Part shown: positions 50,509 to 59,465 of the stretch, one piece after another
How the letters are laid out: every line of letters begins with the position of its first letter
Numbering within the stretch: position 1 is the stretch's first letter
Notes under the pieces: generated by a model
What the model was told of the DNA's origin: nothing
The model's input: only the letters and a program-made list of their open reading frames with translations
Databases searched by the model: none
NCBI GenBank assembly: GCA_031423015.1
Contig: JANPER010000134.1
Span: forward strand, 4,740 to 68,739
Reading direction: 5' to 3'
Length of the DNA: 64,000 nt
Source: DATGPD01 sp031423015
GTDB lineage: Bacteria > Planctomycetota > UBA1135 > UBA2386
Program-made: the position numbers and the translations under genes

Positions 50509-52281
50509 CTACCTGCCGATCTGAATCCGCAACCCGTGGCTGAGGCTGATCGCTCCGAAGAGGCTACCGTTCGGATCCACGACGGCGCATTGCGCGAACA
50601 GCAGCGCACCCGCGAACACCGTGTTGTTCGGCACCGGGAGTGGCAGGCTCACGACCCCGCCCGCGTCGCTCGCCGTCAGGATCGACACGAACGCCGGGTC
50701 GACGAGTAGGGTGCACACGCCGATCGGCAGGTTGGCCGTCGCGCCGGCGATGAGGAATGCTGCCGGCGCGTTTGGCCGAGCCAGAGCGCAACGCAGCGCG
50801 AAGCTGGCATTGCCAAGCACCGGTGCGTTCTGCGCGCCCAGAAGCGGCACGCCCGCGCTGCCCGCGCAGCCGACGCCGTAAGCATCCGCGAGCGCGGCGC
50901 CGACCAACGCCGCGGGCATCGACCACAGCTCCAAACCGTGCTGGGGCGTCGAGGCGACGAAGAAGATCGTGCTGCCGACGAGCGTGCCGAACGGGCTCGG
51001 GCTCGCCGCTCCGGCGGCGAGGTTGGTGACCCGATAGGTGCCGGCGGTGGTTCCATCGGTGCGGTACCACTCGTAGCCGACGCTGGGGGGTTCCGTCGCC
51101 AAGAACAGCGCGAGCCGTCCCAACCCGATCGGGTCAAAGCGCGATGGGAGCGCGAGACTATGCGCGTTGTTGGGCCCGACGTTGATGTCCTTGATCAGCG
51201 CGGTGCCGGCATTGGTGGTGTCGCTGCGCCAAGGCTCGAAACCGAGCGCCGGTCCACCGTAGGCGCCGAAGATCGCGAGGCCAGCGACGTTGAAGATCGG
51301 CTGGAACGAAGAGACGGCGTCGGTGGGACTGATGTCCCGCACGAGCGCGGTGCCCGCAGCCGTGCCATCCGTCCGCCACAACTCGCGTCCATGCGTGCCG
51401 TCGTCGGCCCAAAACAGGCACTCGGTGCCGAGCAGCGTCATTGCCACGGGCACGGAGCCCCTGGCTCCAGGGTAGATGTCGCGCAGCACGAACGTGCCCG
51501 CCGCGGTCCCGTCGGTGCGCCAAACCTCTTCGCCACGGACACCATCGTCGGCGCGGAACACGACCACCGATCCCACACGGGTCAGTTCACCGATGTTCGC
51601 CACGAAGCGTCCGGGCCGGATCTCGCGCACGAGCGTCGTGCCCAGAGTGGTGCCGTCGCTGCGCCACAGCTCCTCGCCAAAGGTTTCGTGCCACGCCGAG
51701 AAGAGAAGGACGCTGCCCAACGCGCCGAACCGTTGCGGCGTCGAGCCAGGCATGCCGGGGTTGATGTCCGCGACCTGGATCGTGCCTGGGCCGGTGCCGT
51801 CGGTCCGCCACAGTTCGAAACCACTGAGCGCCTGCGTGGCAGTGAAGTACAGCGCACCGCCGTGCGGGAAGAAGCCGTACGGACTGCCGTGACTCGGGCC
51901 GGGGTCGATGTCGCGCACCATCGTCGTTCCCGCTGGCGTCCCGTCGCTGCGCCACAACTCCACGCCGTTGACGCCGTCGTTGGCCGAGAACACGAGCGAG
52001 TCCGCGAACACGGTCAGCCCGCTGGGCGAAGACGACGCGCCCGGCGCGGTCGCGTTGATGTCCTTCACCATCACAGTGCCGCTCGCAGTACCGTCGCTGC
52101 GCCACAGCTCGACGCCGTTCACACCGTCGTTCGCGGTGAAGTAGAGGAATCCGCTAAGGCTCACGAAGTGCTCCGGGATGGAGCTGCCGATACCGGCGCG
52201 GATGTCGCGGACGAGCGCCTGTGCGTCGAGCGGAACAACAAGGATTGCGCTGGCGAGCAGCGCAACGAGTTGCACTTGCAT
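50509..52281 (-). CDS. Secreted ELWxxDGT-repeat propeller protein
   Basis: This 590-residue protein is read from ATG 52281, with a signal peptide (LVALLASAILVVPLDAQ). About nine units of some 45 residues contain ELWRSDGTxxGT or close variants (EVWRTDGTAAGT, EPWRSDTTNAGT, EWYRTDGTTAGT), followed by VRDI/VKDI and a LFFxA-DG strand, forming a propeller. The last 110 residues are the LPLP-type domain (SLPLPVPNNTVFAGALLFAQ ... LSHGLRIQIGR). The ELWxxDGT family is typical of surface proteins in planctomycetes and myxobacteria. Function is unknown, with no catalytic motif. Confidence 0.9.
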   Translation of the reverse strand: MQVQLVALLASAILVVPLDAQALVRDIRAGIGSSIPEHFVSLSGFLYFTANDGVNGVELWRSDGTASGTVMVKDINATAPGASSSPSGLTVFADSLVFSANDGVNGVELWRSDGTPAGTTMVRDIDPGPSHGSPYGFFPHGGALYFTATQALSGFELWRTDGTGPGTIQVADINPGMPGSTPQRFGALGSVLLFSAWHETFGEELWRSDGTTLGTTLVREIRPGRFVANIGELTRVGSVVVFRADDGVRGEEVWRTDGTAAGTFVLRDIYPGARGSVPVAMTLLGTECLFWADDGTHGRELWRTDGTAAGTALVRDISPTDAVSSFQPIFNVAGLAIFGAYGGPALGFEPWRSDTTNAGTALIKDINVGPNNAHSLALPSRFDPIGLGRLALFLATEPPSVGYEWYRTDGTTAGTYRVTNLAAGAASPSPFGTLVGSTIFFVASTPQHGLELWSMPAALVGAALADAYGVGCAGSAGVPLLGAQNAPVLGNASFALRCALARPNAPAAFLIAGATANLPIGVCTLLVDPAFVSILTASDAGGVVSLPLPVPNNTVFAGALLFAQCAVVDPNGSLFGAISLSHGLRIQIGR

Positions 52282-52610
52282 GGTTCCTCCGAGGAGTGTC
52301 GAGCGCGCGGAATCGGCGGATCGGGACTGCAGCCGCGGACGACGACGCACGCGTGCTTGGTTTGCTGGCTTATAGCATGTTCCCGTCGAGATGCTGCCAC
52401 GGGGTGGACGGGGGTGACGGGTGGTGCAGGCGGATGAAACAAGGCGCAGCTGCAAGCGCCATGATCCCCCGCTTCCGCCCCCGACTGCGTCCCGGGCGTG
52501 TGGGTCCCATCCGCCACACTCGATGCTTTCGAAGCGGGAGCGGGCAGACCGAGCCCGCTGATGCGCGAGTTCCACGAGTCGTTACCGCCTGCCGAGCGGT
52601 GAACCACGAT
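52282..52610. other. Intergenic region between ELWxxDGT gene and toxin gene
   Basis: No gene, strong hairpin or promoter pair was recognised. It is expected to hold the promoter of the ELWxxDGT gene, transcribed leftwards. Confidence 0.4.
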
Positions 52611-53045
52611 CTACCTGTCCGGCAGCGAGATCAGGTCGAACCCTTCGCGAACTGCTGCTCGTGCGAGGCGCGTATCGAGGATCGCGACAGAGAGCTTGGA
52701 TGGCCTGCCCTCCGCCACGTGGAACGCTGCCGCGAGTTGCAGCGCATCGCCGGCACGTAGCTCGTGCACGCGCACGAATCGGCGTGCGGTCTCGCGTAGG
52801 TCGGCTACTGGTTGCACTTCGCTCCAACCTTCCTCGAGTTCGCGCAGGCGCGCGAACGCGAGATCCACTGCGGTTGGCGTCAGTTCATCCGCCTGCTCCA
52901 TGCGAGCGATGGCGGACGCGCACTCCACCGATGTCGCCCACCAAACGATGAGGTCTGGATCGCGGCGGCGCAGCGCCATGAGGCCAGTCGTCGACGGCTC
53001 GCGCACCAGCAGCGGCACGATGGCGGAGGTGTCCCAGAAGCTCAT
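52611..53045 (-). CDS. vapC: PIN-domain toxin, VapC type
   Basis: This 144-residue PIN ribonuclease has the four acidic residues of the active site: Asp5 (FWDTSAIV), Glu41 (SVECASAI), Asp100 (LRAGDALQLAAA) and Asp124 (ILDTRLARAA). VapC toxins cut tRNA or rRNA when freed from their antitoxin. Its ATG overlaps the antitoxin stop by 4 bases (ATGA), the usual coupled order antitoxin-toxin. All key residues are present, so it appears functional. Confidence 0.93.
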   Translation of the reverse strand: MSFWDTSAIVPLLVREPSTTGLMALRRRDPDLIVWWATSVECASAIARMEQADELTPTAVDLAFARLRELEEGWSEVQPVADLRETARRFVRVHELRAGDALQLAAAFHVAEGRPSKLSVAILDTRLARAAVREGFDLISLPDR

Positions 53046-53338
53046 CGGCCCTCGTCGCGATCGGCACGCAAGGCGTCGAGGATGCTGGCGCCCTTCCTGG
53101 CGGTGGGGGGTGCCTTGGCCAAGAGGGCGTCCGGACGGCGGCGCCCGCGCTTTACGACGCCGGCGCGCTCCAGGCTTGCGAGGCGCGAACCCTGCGCGCT
53201 GAGATCGGCCGCGGTGGCGGGCTCGAGGCGAGCGACCGGGCGACCATGATCGAGGATGAGAATGGTCTCGCCGCGGCGCACGCGCGCGATGAGGGAGCCA
53301 AGGCGGTTCTTGGTTTCAGTCAGGCTGGCTGTTCTCAT
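53042..53338 (-). CDS. vapB: Phd/YefM-type antitoxin paired with VapC
   Basis: This 98-residue protein has an N-terminal Phd/YefM dimer and DNA-binding part: MRTASLTETKNRLGSLIARV, then GETILILDHGRPVARLEP. A flexible basic region (about 55-80) and a C-terminal helix (SILDALRADRDEGR) would wrap the toxin. It probably represses its own promoter together with VapC. The symbol is by role; the fold is Phd rather than the AbrB type of some VapB proteins. It overlaps vapC by 4 bases. Confidence 0.88.
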   Translation of the reverse strand: MRTASLTETKNRLGSLIARVRRGETILILDHGRPVARLEPATAADLSAQGSRLASLERAGVVKRGRRRPDALLAKAPPTARKGASILDALRADRDEGR

Positions 53339-53675
53339 TTAGCTAGTATAGCCAAGAAAGATCACGCCCTGGACCAGCCGAGCAACCATTGTGGCAAGGC
53401 GCTCGCGTTCGAGCAGCGACGCGCGCTTGCGACGGTACTTCTGCGTTGCCGCTTCGCGGCGTTCCGCGCCGGCCAAAACACGGTCCGTGCCCATCGCTGC
53501 GCCGCAGTAGCCCGCAGCGCAGCCGGCGGAACGCCGCGGTCAGTCAGCGATCAGGACGCGTACGCGCGACACAAGAACATGCCCGGGCCGTGCGAACGTG
53601 CGGGGAGATCCAGCTTGACGCCCTTCCTCGAGTTCGAGCGGGCGCTGACCCTCGCTCGTCGTTCGCGGTGAGCGG
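53339..53675. other. Intergenic region with a nested inverted repeat
   Basis: No gene of recognisable family. An outer inverted repeat (53456-53473 and 53522-53537, about 16 paired bases with a 2-base bulge) encloses a second one (CGCTGCG 53495-53501 with CGCAGCG 53513-53519). The remainder is plain GC-rich sequence. Confidence 0.5.
53345..53350 (-). promoter_or_regulatory. Possible -10 element of the antitoxin gene
   Basis: On the minus strand TATACT lies 6 bases upstream of the antitoxin ATG, inside a short AT-rich, palindromic patch (TAGCTA). This would give a leaderless transcript. No matching -35 is evident. Confidence 0.3.
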
Positions 53676-54833
53676 TCAGGGCTTCGCAAGTCGTCCGACG
53701 AACTCGGCGAAGCGCGGCGTTGCGATTACCTGCGCGTGGGTATTGCCGTGCATGTCGAACGGCGTGACCCAGAGCGTGCGCGGGTCGAGGCCGATGAAGG
53801 CGTCGAGCAGGTCGAGGAAAGGGATGTCCTCGGACTTGCAGAAGGCGGCGACCTGCTCGTGGATCGCCACGAAGGGATGGCGGCTGCGCTCACTGAGTCC
53901 CTGCAGGAAGGGCCAAAGCGCGACGCCATACGGCAGCTTGCGCTCGCGACACCAGTCGCGCATTTGCCGCAGCGCGGCCTGCGGCACGCCGCTGTCCCAG
54001 TAGATCCTTCCCATGGGCTTCACATCGTCGGGGTAGCGATCCGTCGGCAGCGCGAGTAGCTCGCCTACCCAGTCGCGTGCGGGATCGAGGGCGAGTGGAT
54101 CCCCGTCGTGTAGGGCGCGGTAGAGCTTGGTCGCGAACATCGAGCCCCGCAAGAACCCGGGGAGCGGCTGCGCATTGGCGGCGACGATCTCGGGATCGAA
54201 CATCGACATGCCACCATTGATCGGCAGCAGATCATTGAGGCAAAGAGTGACCAGCACGGCGTCAGGTTCGTAGCGGTGGAAGCGAGTGGACAGCGCGTGC
54301 GCGTACTCGTCGGTCACGAGTGCGCCCGCGGCGCCGCAGTTGACCAGACGCATGCCGTCGTCACTCTGGCGCAAGATCGCTTCGGCGCGCCTGGTCCAGC
54401 CGTCCTCGGCGCGTACACCCCAGCCGACCGTCGTGGAATCGCCGACACAGAGTACTCGCGTTTGACCGGCGGGCTTCGGCGCGCAAAGCTCCTCGCGCTC
54501 ACGCGTGCCAAAGGAGTTGGCGCGTATCTCGACGCAGCCGTGGCTATCGAAGCCCGCGTGGCCCTCGTATCCGCGGTAGCACACCATGGCGACCGAGTTC
54601 GGTTTGAAGGCCATGCGGAAGCGCGGTGCGCCGGGGACGGGCTCGACCATTTCCGCTGCCCGCGCGAGACCTTCGGGCGTGCCGAGCTTGACCTCGTTGT
54701 ACGTGGAATCGGCGTAGAACAGCTGGCCCAGGTCGGGCCGCGGAGCGAGTCGGCGCACCGCGGACTCAGCGATCGCGAGCGCCGCGAGCGTGCCTACTAG
54801 CATGACTGCGCCACGAACTACGAGTCGTCGCAT
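53676..54833 (-). CDS. SGNH/GDSL-type hydrolase, membrane-anchored
   Basis: This 385-residue protein is read from ATG 54833 (MRRLVVRGAVMLVGTLAALA, a signal anchor). The SGNH blocks are visible: Ser in CVGDSTTVGWG (about 125-135), Gly in NCGAAGALVTDEY, Asn in LCLNDLLP, and the Asp-x-x-His pair in FDMHGNTHA near the C-terminus. It probably acts as an esterase or acyltransferase-type hydrolase in the periplasm; proteins of this shape are often linked to acetylation of surface glycans. An upstream ATG (54872) adds 13 residues. Confidence 0.85.
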   Translation of the reverse strand: MRRLVVRGAVMLVGTLAALAIAESAVRRLAPRPDLGQLFYADSTYNEVKLGTPEGLARAAEMVEPVPGAPRFRMAFKPNSVAMVCYRGYEGHAGFDSHGCVEIRANSFGTREREELCAPKPAGQTRVLCVGDSTTVGWGVRAEDGWTRRAEAILRQSDDGMRLVNCGAAGALVTDEYAHALSTRFHRYEPDAVLVTLCLNDLLPINGGMSMFDPEIVAANAQPLPGFLRGSMFATKLYRALHDGDPLALDPARDWVGELLALPTDRYPDDVKPMGRIYWDSGVPQAALRQMRDWCRERKLPYGVALWPFLQGLSERSRHPFVAIHEQVAAFCKSEDIPFLDLLDAFIGLDPRTLWVTPFDMHGNTHAQVIATPRFAEFVGRLAKP

Positions 54834-54979
54834 CGGCCGAATGCTAAGGGCCGAACGGCGCTCGATGCTCACCTCGGTGTCGGTGGACCTTGGCGGACCT
54901 GCCGGGTACGGCGCAGCAACCAGCAGCGCGGGGCTCAGGGATGCTGGGTTCGCGCGTGGCGCTCCTACACTCGCCGCGC

Positions 54980-55618
54980 ATGAGCGCCTCCAGCCGCCTC
55001 GACAAAATTTTCCTGCGCGGGCTCGCCGCCTTCGTGCCCGCGGCTCTCACGCTCTACATCGTGTATTGGACGATCGCGACGGCGGAGACCATCACCCGCG
55101 CGCTGATCGCCCATGTCGTCCCGGAGCGCTACCTGTTCCCTGGGATGGGCCTCGTGATCGCGGTCTCGGTGATCTTCGCTCTCGGCGTGTTCTTGAGCGC
55201 GTACCTCGCGCGCGTGGTGTACGGGTTCGGCGAGCGCTTGCTGCAGCGCATCCCCGTGGTGAAGAGCATCTACGGCATGATCCGTGACACGCTCAGCTTC
55301 TTCACGCACCAAAAGACGGCGCGTTACGACCGTGTGGTGATGGTGTCGATCGGTCCGGGCGTGAGAGTGATCGGCTTCGTGACGCGGGACGACTTCCGCA
55401 ATCTGCCGGCCGGCATCGGCGGCGCGGACACGGTCGGCGTGTATCTGCCGATGAGCTATCAGCTCGGCGGTTACCTGGTGATGGTGGCGAAAGACGCCGT
55501 CGCGCCGGTGGACATGAGCATGGAAGACGCGCTGCGCTTCGCGGTCACGGCGGGGATGGGCCGCGAGCCGGGATCGACGCGGGACGCGGGCGCTGCCGGC
55601 GGTGCGACGGTCGCGTAG
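54980..55618 (+). CDS. DUF502-family membrane protein
   Basis: This 212-residue protein is read from ATG 54980. Two transmembrane helices are seen (about 12-35, GLAAFVPAALTLYIVYWTIA; and about 55-80, GMGLVIAVSVIFALGVFLSA). A conserved DUF502 core follows: RIPVVKSIYGMIRDTL, GFVTR, VGVYLPMSYQLGGYLVMV and PVDMSMEDALRFAVTAGM. The family occurs in many bacteria and plants (LIKE COV). A role in envelope or trafficking is suggested, but mechanism is unknown. The final 20 residues are low-complexity. Confidence 0.92.
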   Translation: MSASSRLDKIFLRGLAAFVPAALTLYIVYWTIATAETITRALIAHVVPERYLFPGMGLVIAVSVIFALGVFLSAYLARVVYGFGERLLQRIPVVKSIYGMIRDTLSFFTHQKTARYDRVVMVSIGPGVRVIGFVTRDDFRNLPAGIGGADTVGVYLPMSYQLGGYLVMVAKDAVAPVDMSMEDALRFAVTAGMGREPGSTRDAGAAGGATVA

Positions 55619-55651
55619 TTGCACAGCGCGCCGCCCCGCTCAGTTCCTCGC

Positions 55652-56470
55652 CTAGAACGTATGCGCCGACAGGGTCGTCGCGACCAGCGACGCGCCCTGG
55701 ATGTCGAGGCCTTGCACCAGGATCCGCCGGTTGGCGAGCTGGGGCGGAACGAACACGCTCAACAGGGCGACCCCGAGTCCATCGGTTGGCAACGGCAGGA
55801 AGAGCGCCGGGTTGGCGATGTCGTAGATCGTGCCCAACACCGGGATCGGCGTGCACAGCGTGCCGATGCCGACGAAGACGACGCTGTTTGGCGTCGCGCC
55901 GGTGACCGTCCACAGGTTGTTGGCGTTCGCGTTGCCGGGCGTCGGCCCGGTCAGCTTGGGCACGATCGCCACGTTGGTGATGGTGGGGATCGGCGTGACG
56001 ACGAAGCCCCCGCTCGGGGCGGTTGCTCGCACCAGGTTCAGGTTGACCTGGTTCAGCGGAATCGTCATCCCGCCGGTGTCGATCGTGAAGTCGATCACGC
56101 CGCGGATCGTGCCGTTCTGGATCGCCGTGAAGTCGGCGGTGCCCGCGTTGTCGAACGTCCAGAGGCTCGTTGGCGACTTGAACGACCCACCTGGGTCGAG
56201 GTTGAGGTTGCCGACGTGCGAACCGAACAGCGTGCTGGCGTAGGTGCCGAGCACTTGGTCGCAGTCCCAGATCACCGCGCGCCGCGTGGTGTAGGCGGCT
56301 TGCACTGAGGTGAGTCCAAAGTTGATGCGGATCACATCGGGTGTTGAGCTGAAGGGCGTCGACACGGTGAAGTGGATGCGCAGCGCCTTGTCGGGCGTGA
56401 GGTTCTGCGCGGGGATCGACGAGACGGCGGGGAGGAGGCCCGCGGCGAGAGCGATGTGGCGGAGTTGCAC
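55652..56470 (-). CDS. Secreted protein with LPLP-type domain
   Basis: This 272-residue protein starts at GTG 56470 with a signal peptide (IALAAGLLPAVSSIPAQ). The first 150 residues are beta-rich with repeated hydrophobic strands (ALRIHFTVSTPF, GVIDFTIDTGGMTIPLNQVN). The C-terminal 100 residues form the LPLP-type domain (ALFLPLPTDGLGVALLSVFV...LVQGLDIQGASLVATTLSAHTF). It has no enzyme motifs and is probably exported to the surface. Function is unknown. Confidence 0.75.
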   Translation of the reverse strand: MQLRHIALAAGLLPAVSSIPAQNLTPDKALRIHFTVSTPFSSTPDVIRINFGLTSVQAAYTTRRAVIWDCDQVLGTYASTLFGSHVGNLNLDPGGSFKSPTSLWTFDNAGTADFTAIQNGTIRGVIDFTIDTGGMTIPLNQVNLNLVRATAPSGGFVVTPIPTITNVAIVPKLTGPTPGNANANNLWTVTGATPNSVVFVGIGTLCTPIPVLGTIYDIANPALFLPLPTDGLGVALLSVFVPPQLANRRILVQGLDIQGASLVATTLSAHTF

Positions 56471-56790
56471 GGTGGTCCTTGGTGGTATGCGGTTTCTTAG
56501 GGCGCTGGGCAGGACGGACGCGATCGTAGCAAGCGCCGGCAGATCCTCGCCGACGCTTGCCGAGGCCGCTGCATGTTTCTCCACGCGCCACAGTTCTGGG
56601 TGGCTCGAGGTCGCGCGACGCATGTCGCGCGCGTGATGTGATCGGCCAACGGCCGATGGTGTCGAGGGTTCGCGCACGCGTGCTGCGGATCCCGGGGCCG
56701 ATGCGGGAGCGAGCCCGACTCAGGCGGCATACTTGGTGGGCGCCTAACGGCCACCTCGGTCGCGGCGCCTCGCTTCTCCCTCTCGCTCGC
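56471..56790. other. Intergenic region between two divergent secreted-protein genes
   Basis: Both flanking genes are transcribed away from this region, so it should hold their promoters. No clear hexamer pair or hairpin was identified. Confidence 0.4.
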
Positions 56791-58296
56791 ATGCACCCAA
56801 TTCGCATCGTTGCCCTGGTGGCAGCACTCGCCGTTCCGACCGTCGCTCAGAGCGTGTCCCTCGACAAGACCGGCGGCGCGCTCGGCGGCCTGACGACCTT
56901 CTCGATCACCGGTCCCGCCAACAACGTCTACGTCCTGCTGTTGGCCACGGCCGAACGATCCACCCCGGTGCCGCACTTGGGCATCACGCTCGACATCCCG
57001 CTCGACCTTCTGGACCTGTCGGCCCAGCTGCCGGGTTTCGTGGGCGTCTTCCCCGCATCGGGTCAGGTCGCGCCGGTGTTGCCGTTGCCGAACCTCGCCG
57101 TGCTGGAGAGCTTGGTGCTGTCGTCGCAGGCCGTCGGTGGCGATCCGTTGGTGGTCTCCAACCTGGTTCGCGTCACGCCGCAGGCGCCGGGCACGTTCAA
57201 GCCCGCGCTCAATCAGCCAAGCTTGCCGATCCTCGGCGGCGGACGCGCCATCGCGCCAAACGGTGAGCTGCTGTTCGTCGGTGGCTCAGGGCCAGCGGCG
57301 CAGCGCTATGCGTCGCGCACCGAAGACTGGTCGCTCGCTGGCGTGTCGTTCGGCGTCGGGCTGCTGTCGCAGACCACGGGGTTGGCCGATGGTCGCGTGT
57401 TGTTCACCGGTGGCCTCGGGCTCGACGGCCAGCCGACCAACGCGGCCGCGGTCTACGATCCGACCACGCAGCAGACCACGTCGTTGACGATGGCGATCCC
57501 GCGCGCCGGACACGGCGCGTCGTTGCTGGGCAACGGCAAGGTGCTGGTCACCGGTGGCTTCGAGGTCGTGTCGCTGACCGACCCGCTGCTGCTGTTCGCC
57601 GGCATCCGCGCTTCGACCGAACTCTTCGATCCGGCCACCAACACCTTTGCGCCGGGGCCGAACATGTTGGAAGCGCGCGCCCTGCACGCGTCGTCGAGCC
57701 TGTCGAACGGCCAGGCGTTGATCACTGGCGGCCTCACGCTGATCCCGATCGTGAACATCCCGACCGTGTCAGCCACCGCGTATCGCTTCAACCCGGCGAG
57801 CAACAGCTTCGGCTTCCCATCCTTCATGAACGGCTCACGCTTCTTGCACAGCGCGGTCGGTCTGACCGACGGCAAAGTGCTGATCGCGGGCGGCATGACG
57901 CTCGACCTGACGACCTTCCTGCAGACGCTCAACCCCCTGGACATCATCATCGGCACGCGCACGGACTGTCAGCTCTACGCGCCGTCGCTGTTCGGCTTTG
58001 GCACGTTCACGACCGTTGCTGGCATGCAGGAGGGACGCGCCGGCGCCGCGATCGCGCCGATGCCGGGCGGCGGCGCGCTGATCGCCGGCGGCTTCCAACT
58101 GACGATCGACTTCGCCACGCAGACCTTCGTCGCCACCGCCACGGCGACCGCTGACGTGTTCCGTCAGGGGCCAAACGCGATCGCGGCAACGGGCGCGATG
58201 GCCACGGCGCGGCTGTTCCCGATCACCGCGAACCTGCCCGACGGCACGATCATGGTGCTCGGCGGCGGCGGCAACGCCGAGATCTACCAGCGCTGA
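56791..58296 (+). CDS. Secreted Kelch-type propeller protein
   Basis: This 501-residue protein has a signal peptide (IVALVAALAVPTVAQ). Residues about 20-130 are the LPLP-type domain at the N-terminus (VLPLPNLAVLESLVLSSQAV). The rest is a Kelch-like propeller with recurring GxVLxxGG strands and xAxxYDPxTxx motifs (LLFVGGSG, RVLFTGGLG, KVLVTGGFE, QALITGGLT, KVLIAGGMT, GALIAGGFQ, TIMVLGGGG). No catalytic motif is visible. It is probably an extracellular binding protein. The sterol-desaturase gene follows after 11 bases. Confidence 0.87.
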   Translation: MHPIRIVALVAALAVPTVAQSVSLDKTGGALGGLTTFSITGPANNVYVLLLATAERSTPVPHLGITLDIPLDLLDLSAQLPGFVGVFPASGQVAPVLPLPNLAVLESLVLSSQAVGGDPLVVSNLVRVTPQAPGTFKPALNQPSLPILGGGRAIAPNGELLFVGGSGPAAQRYASRTEDWSLAGVSFGVGLLSQTTGLADGRVLFTGGLGLDGQPTNAAAVYDPTTQQTTSLTMAIPRAGHGASLLGNGKVLVTGGFEVVSLTDPLLLFAGIRASTELFDPATNTFAPGPNMLEARALHASSSLSNGQALITGGLTLIPIVNIPTVSATAYRFNPASNSFGFPSFMNGSRFLHSAVGLTDGKVLIAGGMTLDLTTFLQTLNPLDIIIGTRTDCQLYAPSLFGFGTFTTVAGMQEGRAGAAIAPMPGGGALIAGGFQLTIDFATQTFVATATATADVFRQGPNAIAATGAMATARLFPITANLPDGTIMVLGGGGNAEIYQR

Positions 58297-58307
58297 TCGC
58301 TCGCCGC

Positions 58308-59438
58308 GTGACCAGCGACCGACCACCGCCACACGTCTCTCTGCACACCAGCGAACCGACCGGCGTCGGCCACGGCTGGCTCAGCGGCGTGCTTGCGGTC
58401 GTGTGCGCGGTGTTGGCCCTCGGCGCCGTCTTGTGTCTGACCTTTCCGCATTGGCTCACGCTCGATGACCTGCGCGCGCGCTACCCGTTGCGATGGGTGC
58501 GCGGCGCCGTGCAGGTCGTGCTCGCGTTGGCGTTCGCACTCGGCGTGCTGAGCGTCTGCCTGCGTCGCAACAAGGCGCTCGGCCTCGCGGCGCTCGCGTT
58601 GACTCTCCTGGCTCTCCTCCTGGGTGGCGCCGAGGCGCGCCCGCGCACCGCGGCGGACAGTCCGTTCGGACTGGGGCTGGATTGGTTCCTGCTCAACGTC
58701 ATCGGCTACTCGCTGGTGTTCGTGCCGCTCGAACGCCTCTACGCCCGCCGACCCGAGCAACCGATCTTCCGTGCCGAGTGGCGCACCGACCTCGTGTACT
58801 TCATGGTCAGCGCGCTGCTCGTGCAGGCCACGACCTTCCTGACGCTGACGCCGGCGACCCTGCTGGTGGCTCCTGTGCGCAGTGACGTGCTCACCGCAGA
58901 GGTCGCGAGTTTGCCGCTGCTCGTGCAGGTCGCCGCCATCCTTCTACTGGTCGACTTTGTGCAGTACTGGGTGCACCGCGCGTTCCATCGTGTGCCGTGG
59001 CTGTGGCGCTTCCACGCCGTGCACCACAGCGCCACGACCATGGATTGGCTTGCCGGTTCGCGCCTGCATCTCGTCGACGTACTCGTGACCCGCGGTGCCA
59101 CCTACGTGCCGATCTATCTGCTCGGCTTCTCGCTCCCGGCGTTCGCGGTGTACCTCGCGCTCGTCGTCGTGCAGGCGACCTTCATCCACGCCAACGTGCG
59201 CTGGGAGCTGCCGGTGCTCGGCCGCTGCGTCGTCACGCCGCGCTTCCATCACTGGCACCACAGCAACGCGCCGCAAGCCATCGACAAGAACTTCGCCGTG
59301 CATACGCCGCTGTGGGACTGGCTGTTCGGCACGCGCTACCTGCCGGCCGTGTTCCCGCCAAGCTACGGGCTGGGACCTGGCCCGCGCGTGCCGGCGGGCT
59401 GGTGGCGACAGTTCGTCTACGGCTTCGGCGGTTCCTAG
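58308..59438 (+). CDS. Sterol desaturase/fatty acid hydroxylase-family membrane protein
   Basis: This 376-residue protein starts at GTG 58308. At least six transmembrane segments are visible (for example LSGVLAVVCAVLALGAVLCL and ALGLAALALTLLALLLGG). The di-iron histidine boxes are complete: HRAFHR, HAVHHS and HHWHHSN, spaced as in ERG3/fatty-acid hydroxylase proteins. It probably hydroxylates or desaturates a lipid at the membrane. The N-terminal 110 residues with three helices are longer than in many relatives. Substrate is unknown. Confidence 0.92.
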   Translation: MTSDRPPPHVSLHTSEPTGVGHGWLSGVLAVVCAVLALGAVLCLTFPHWLTLDDLRARYPLRWVRGAVQVVLALAFALGVLSVCLRRNKALGLAALALTLLALLLGGAEARPRTAADSPFGLGLDWFLLNVIGYSLVFVPLERLYARRPEQPIFRAEWRTDLVYFMVSALLVQATTFLTLTPATLLVAPVRSDVLTAEVASLPLLVQVAAILLLVDFVQYWVHRAFHRVPWLWRFHAVHHSATTMDWLAGSRLHLVDVLVTRGATYVPIYLLGFSLPAFAVYLALVVVQATFIHANVRWELPVLGRCVVTPRFHHWHHSNAPQAIDKNFAVHTPLWDWLFGTRYLPAVFPPSYGLGPGPRVPAGWWRQFVYGFGGS

Positions 59439-59465
59439 GGGAGACCGTGCGACAGCGCGCCACGA

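Noticed and set aside
53246..53671. A plus-strand frame across the VapBC upstream region
   Set aside because: No domain, runs antisense to the antitoxin gene, and its second part is the inverted-repeat region.
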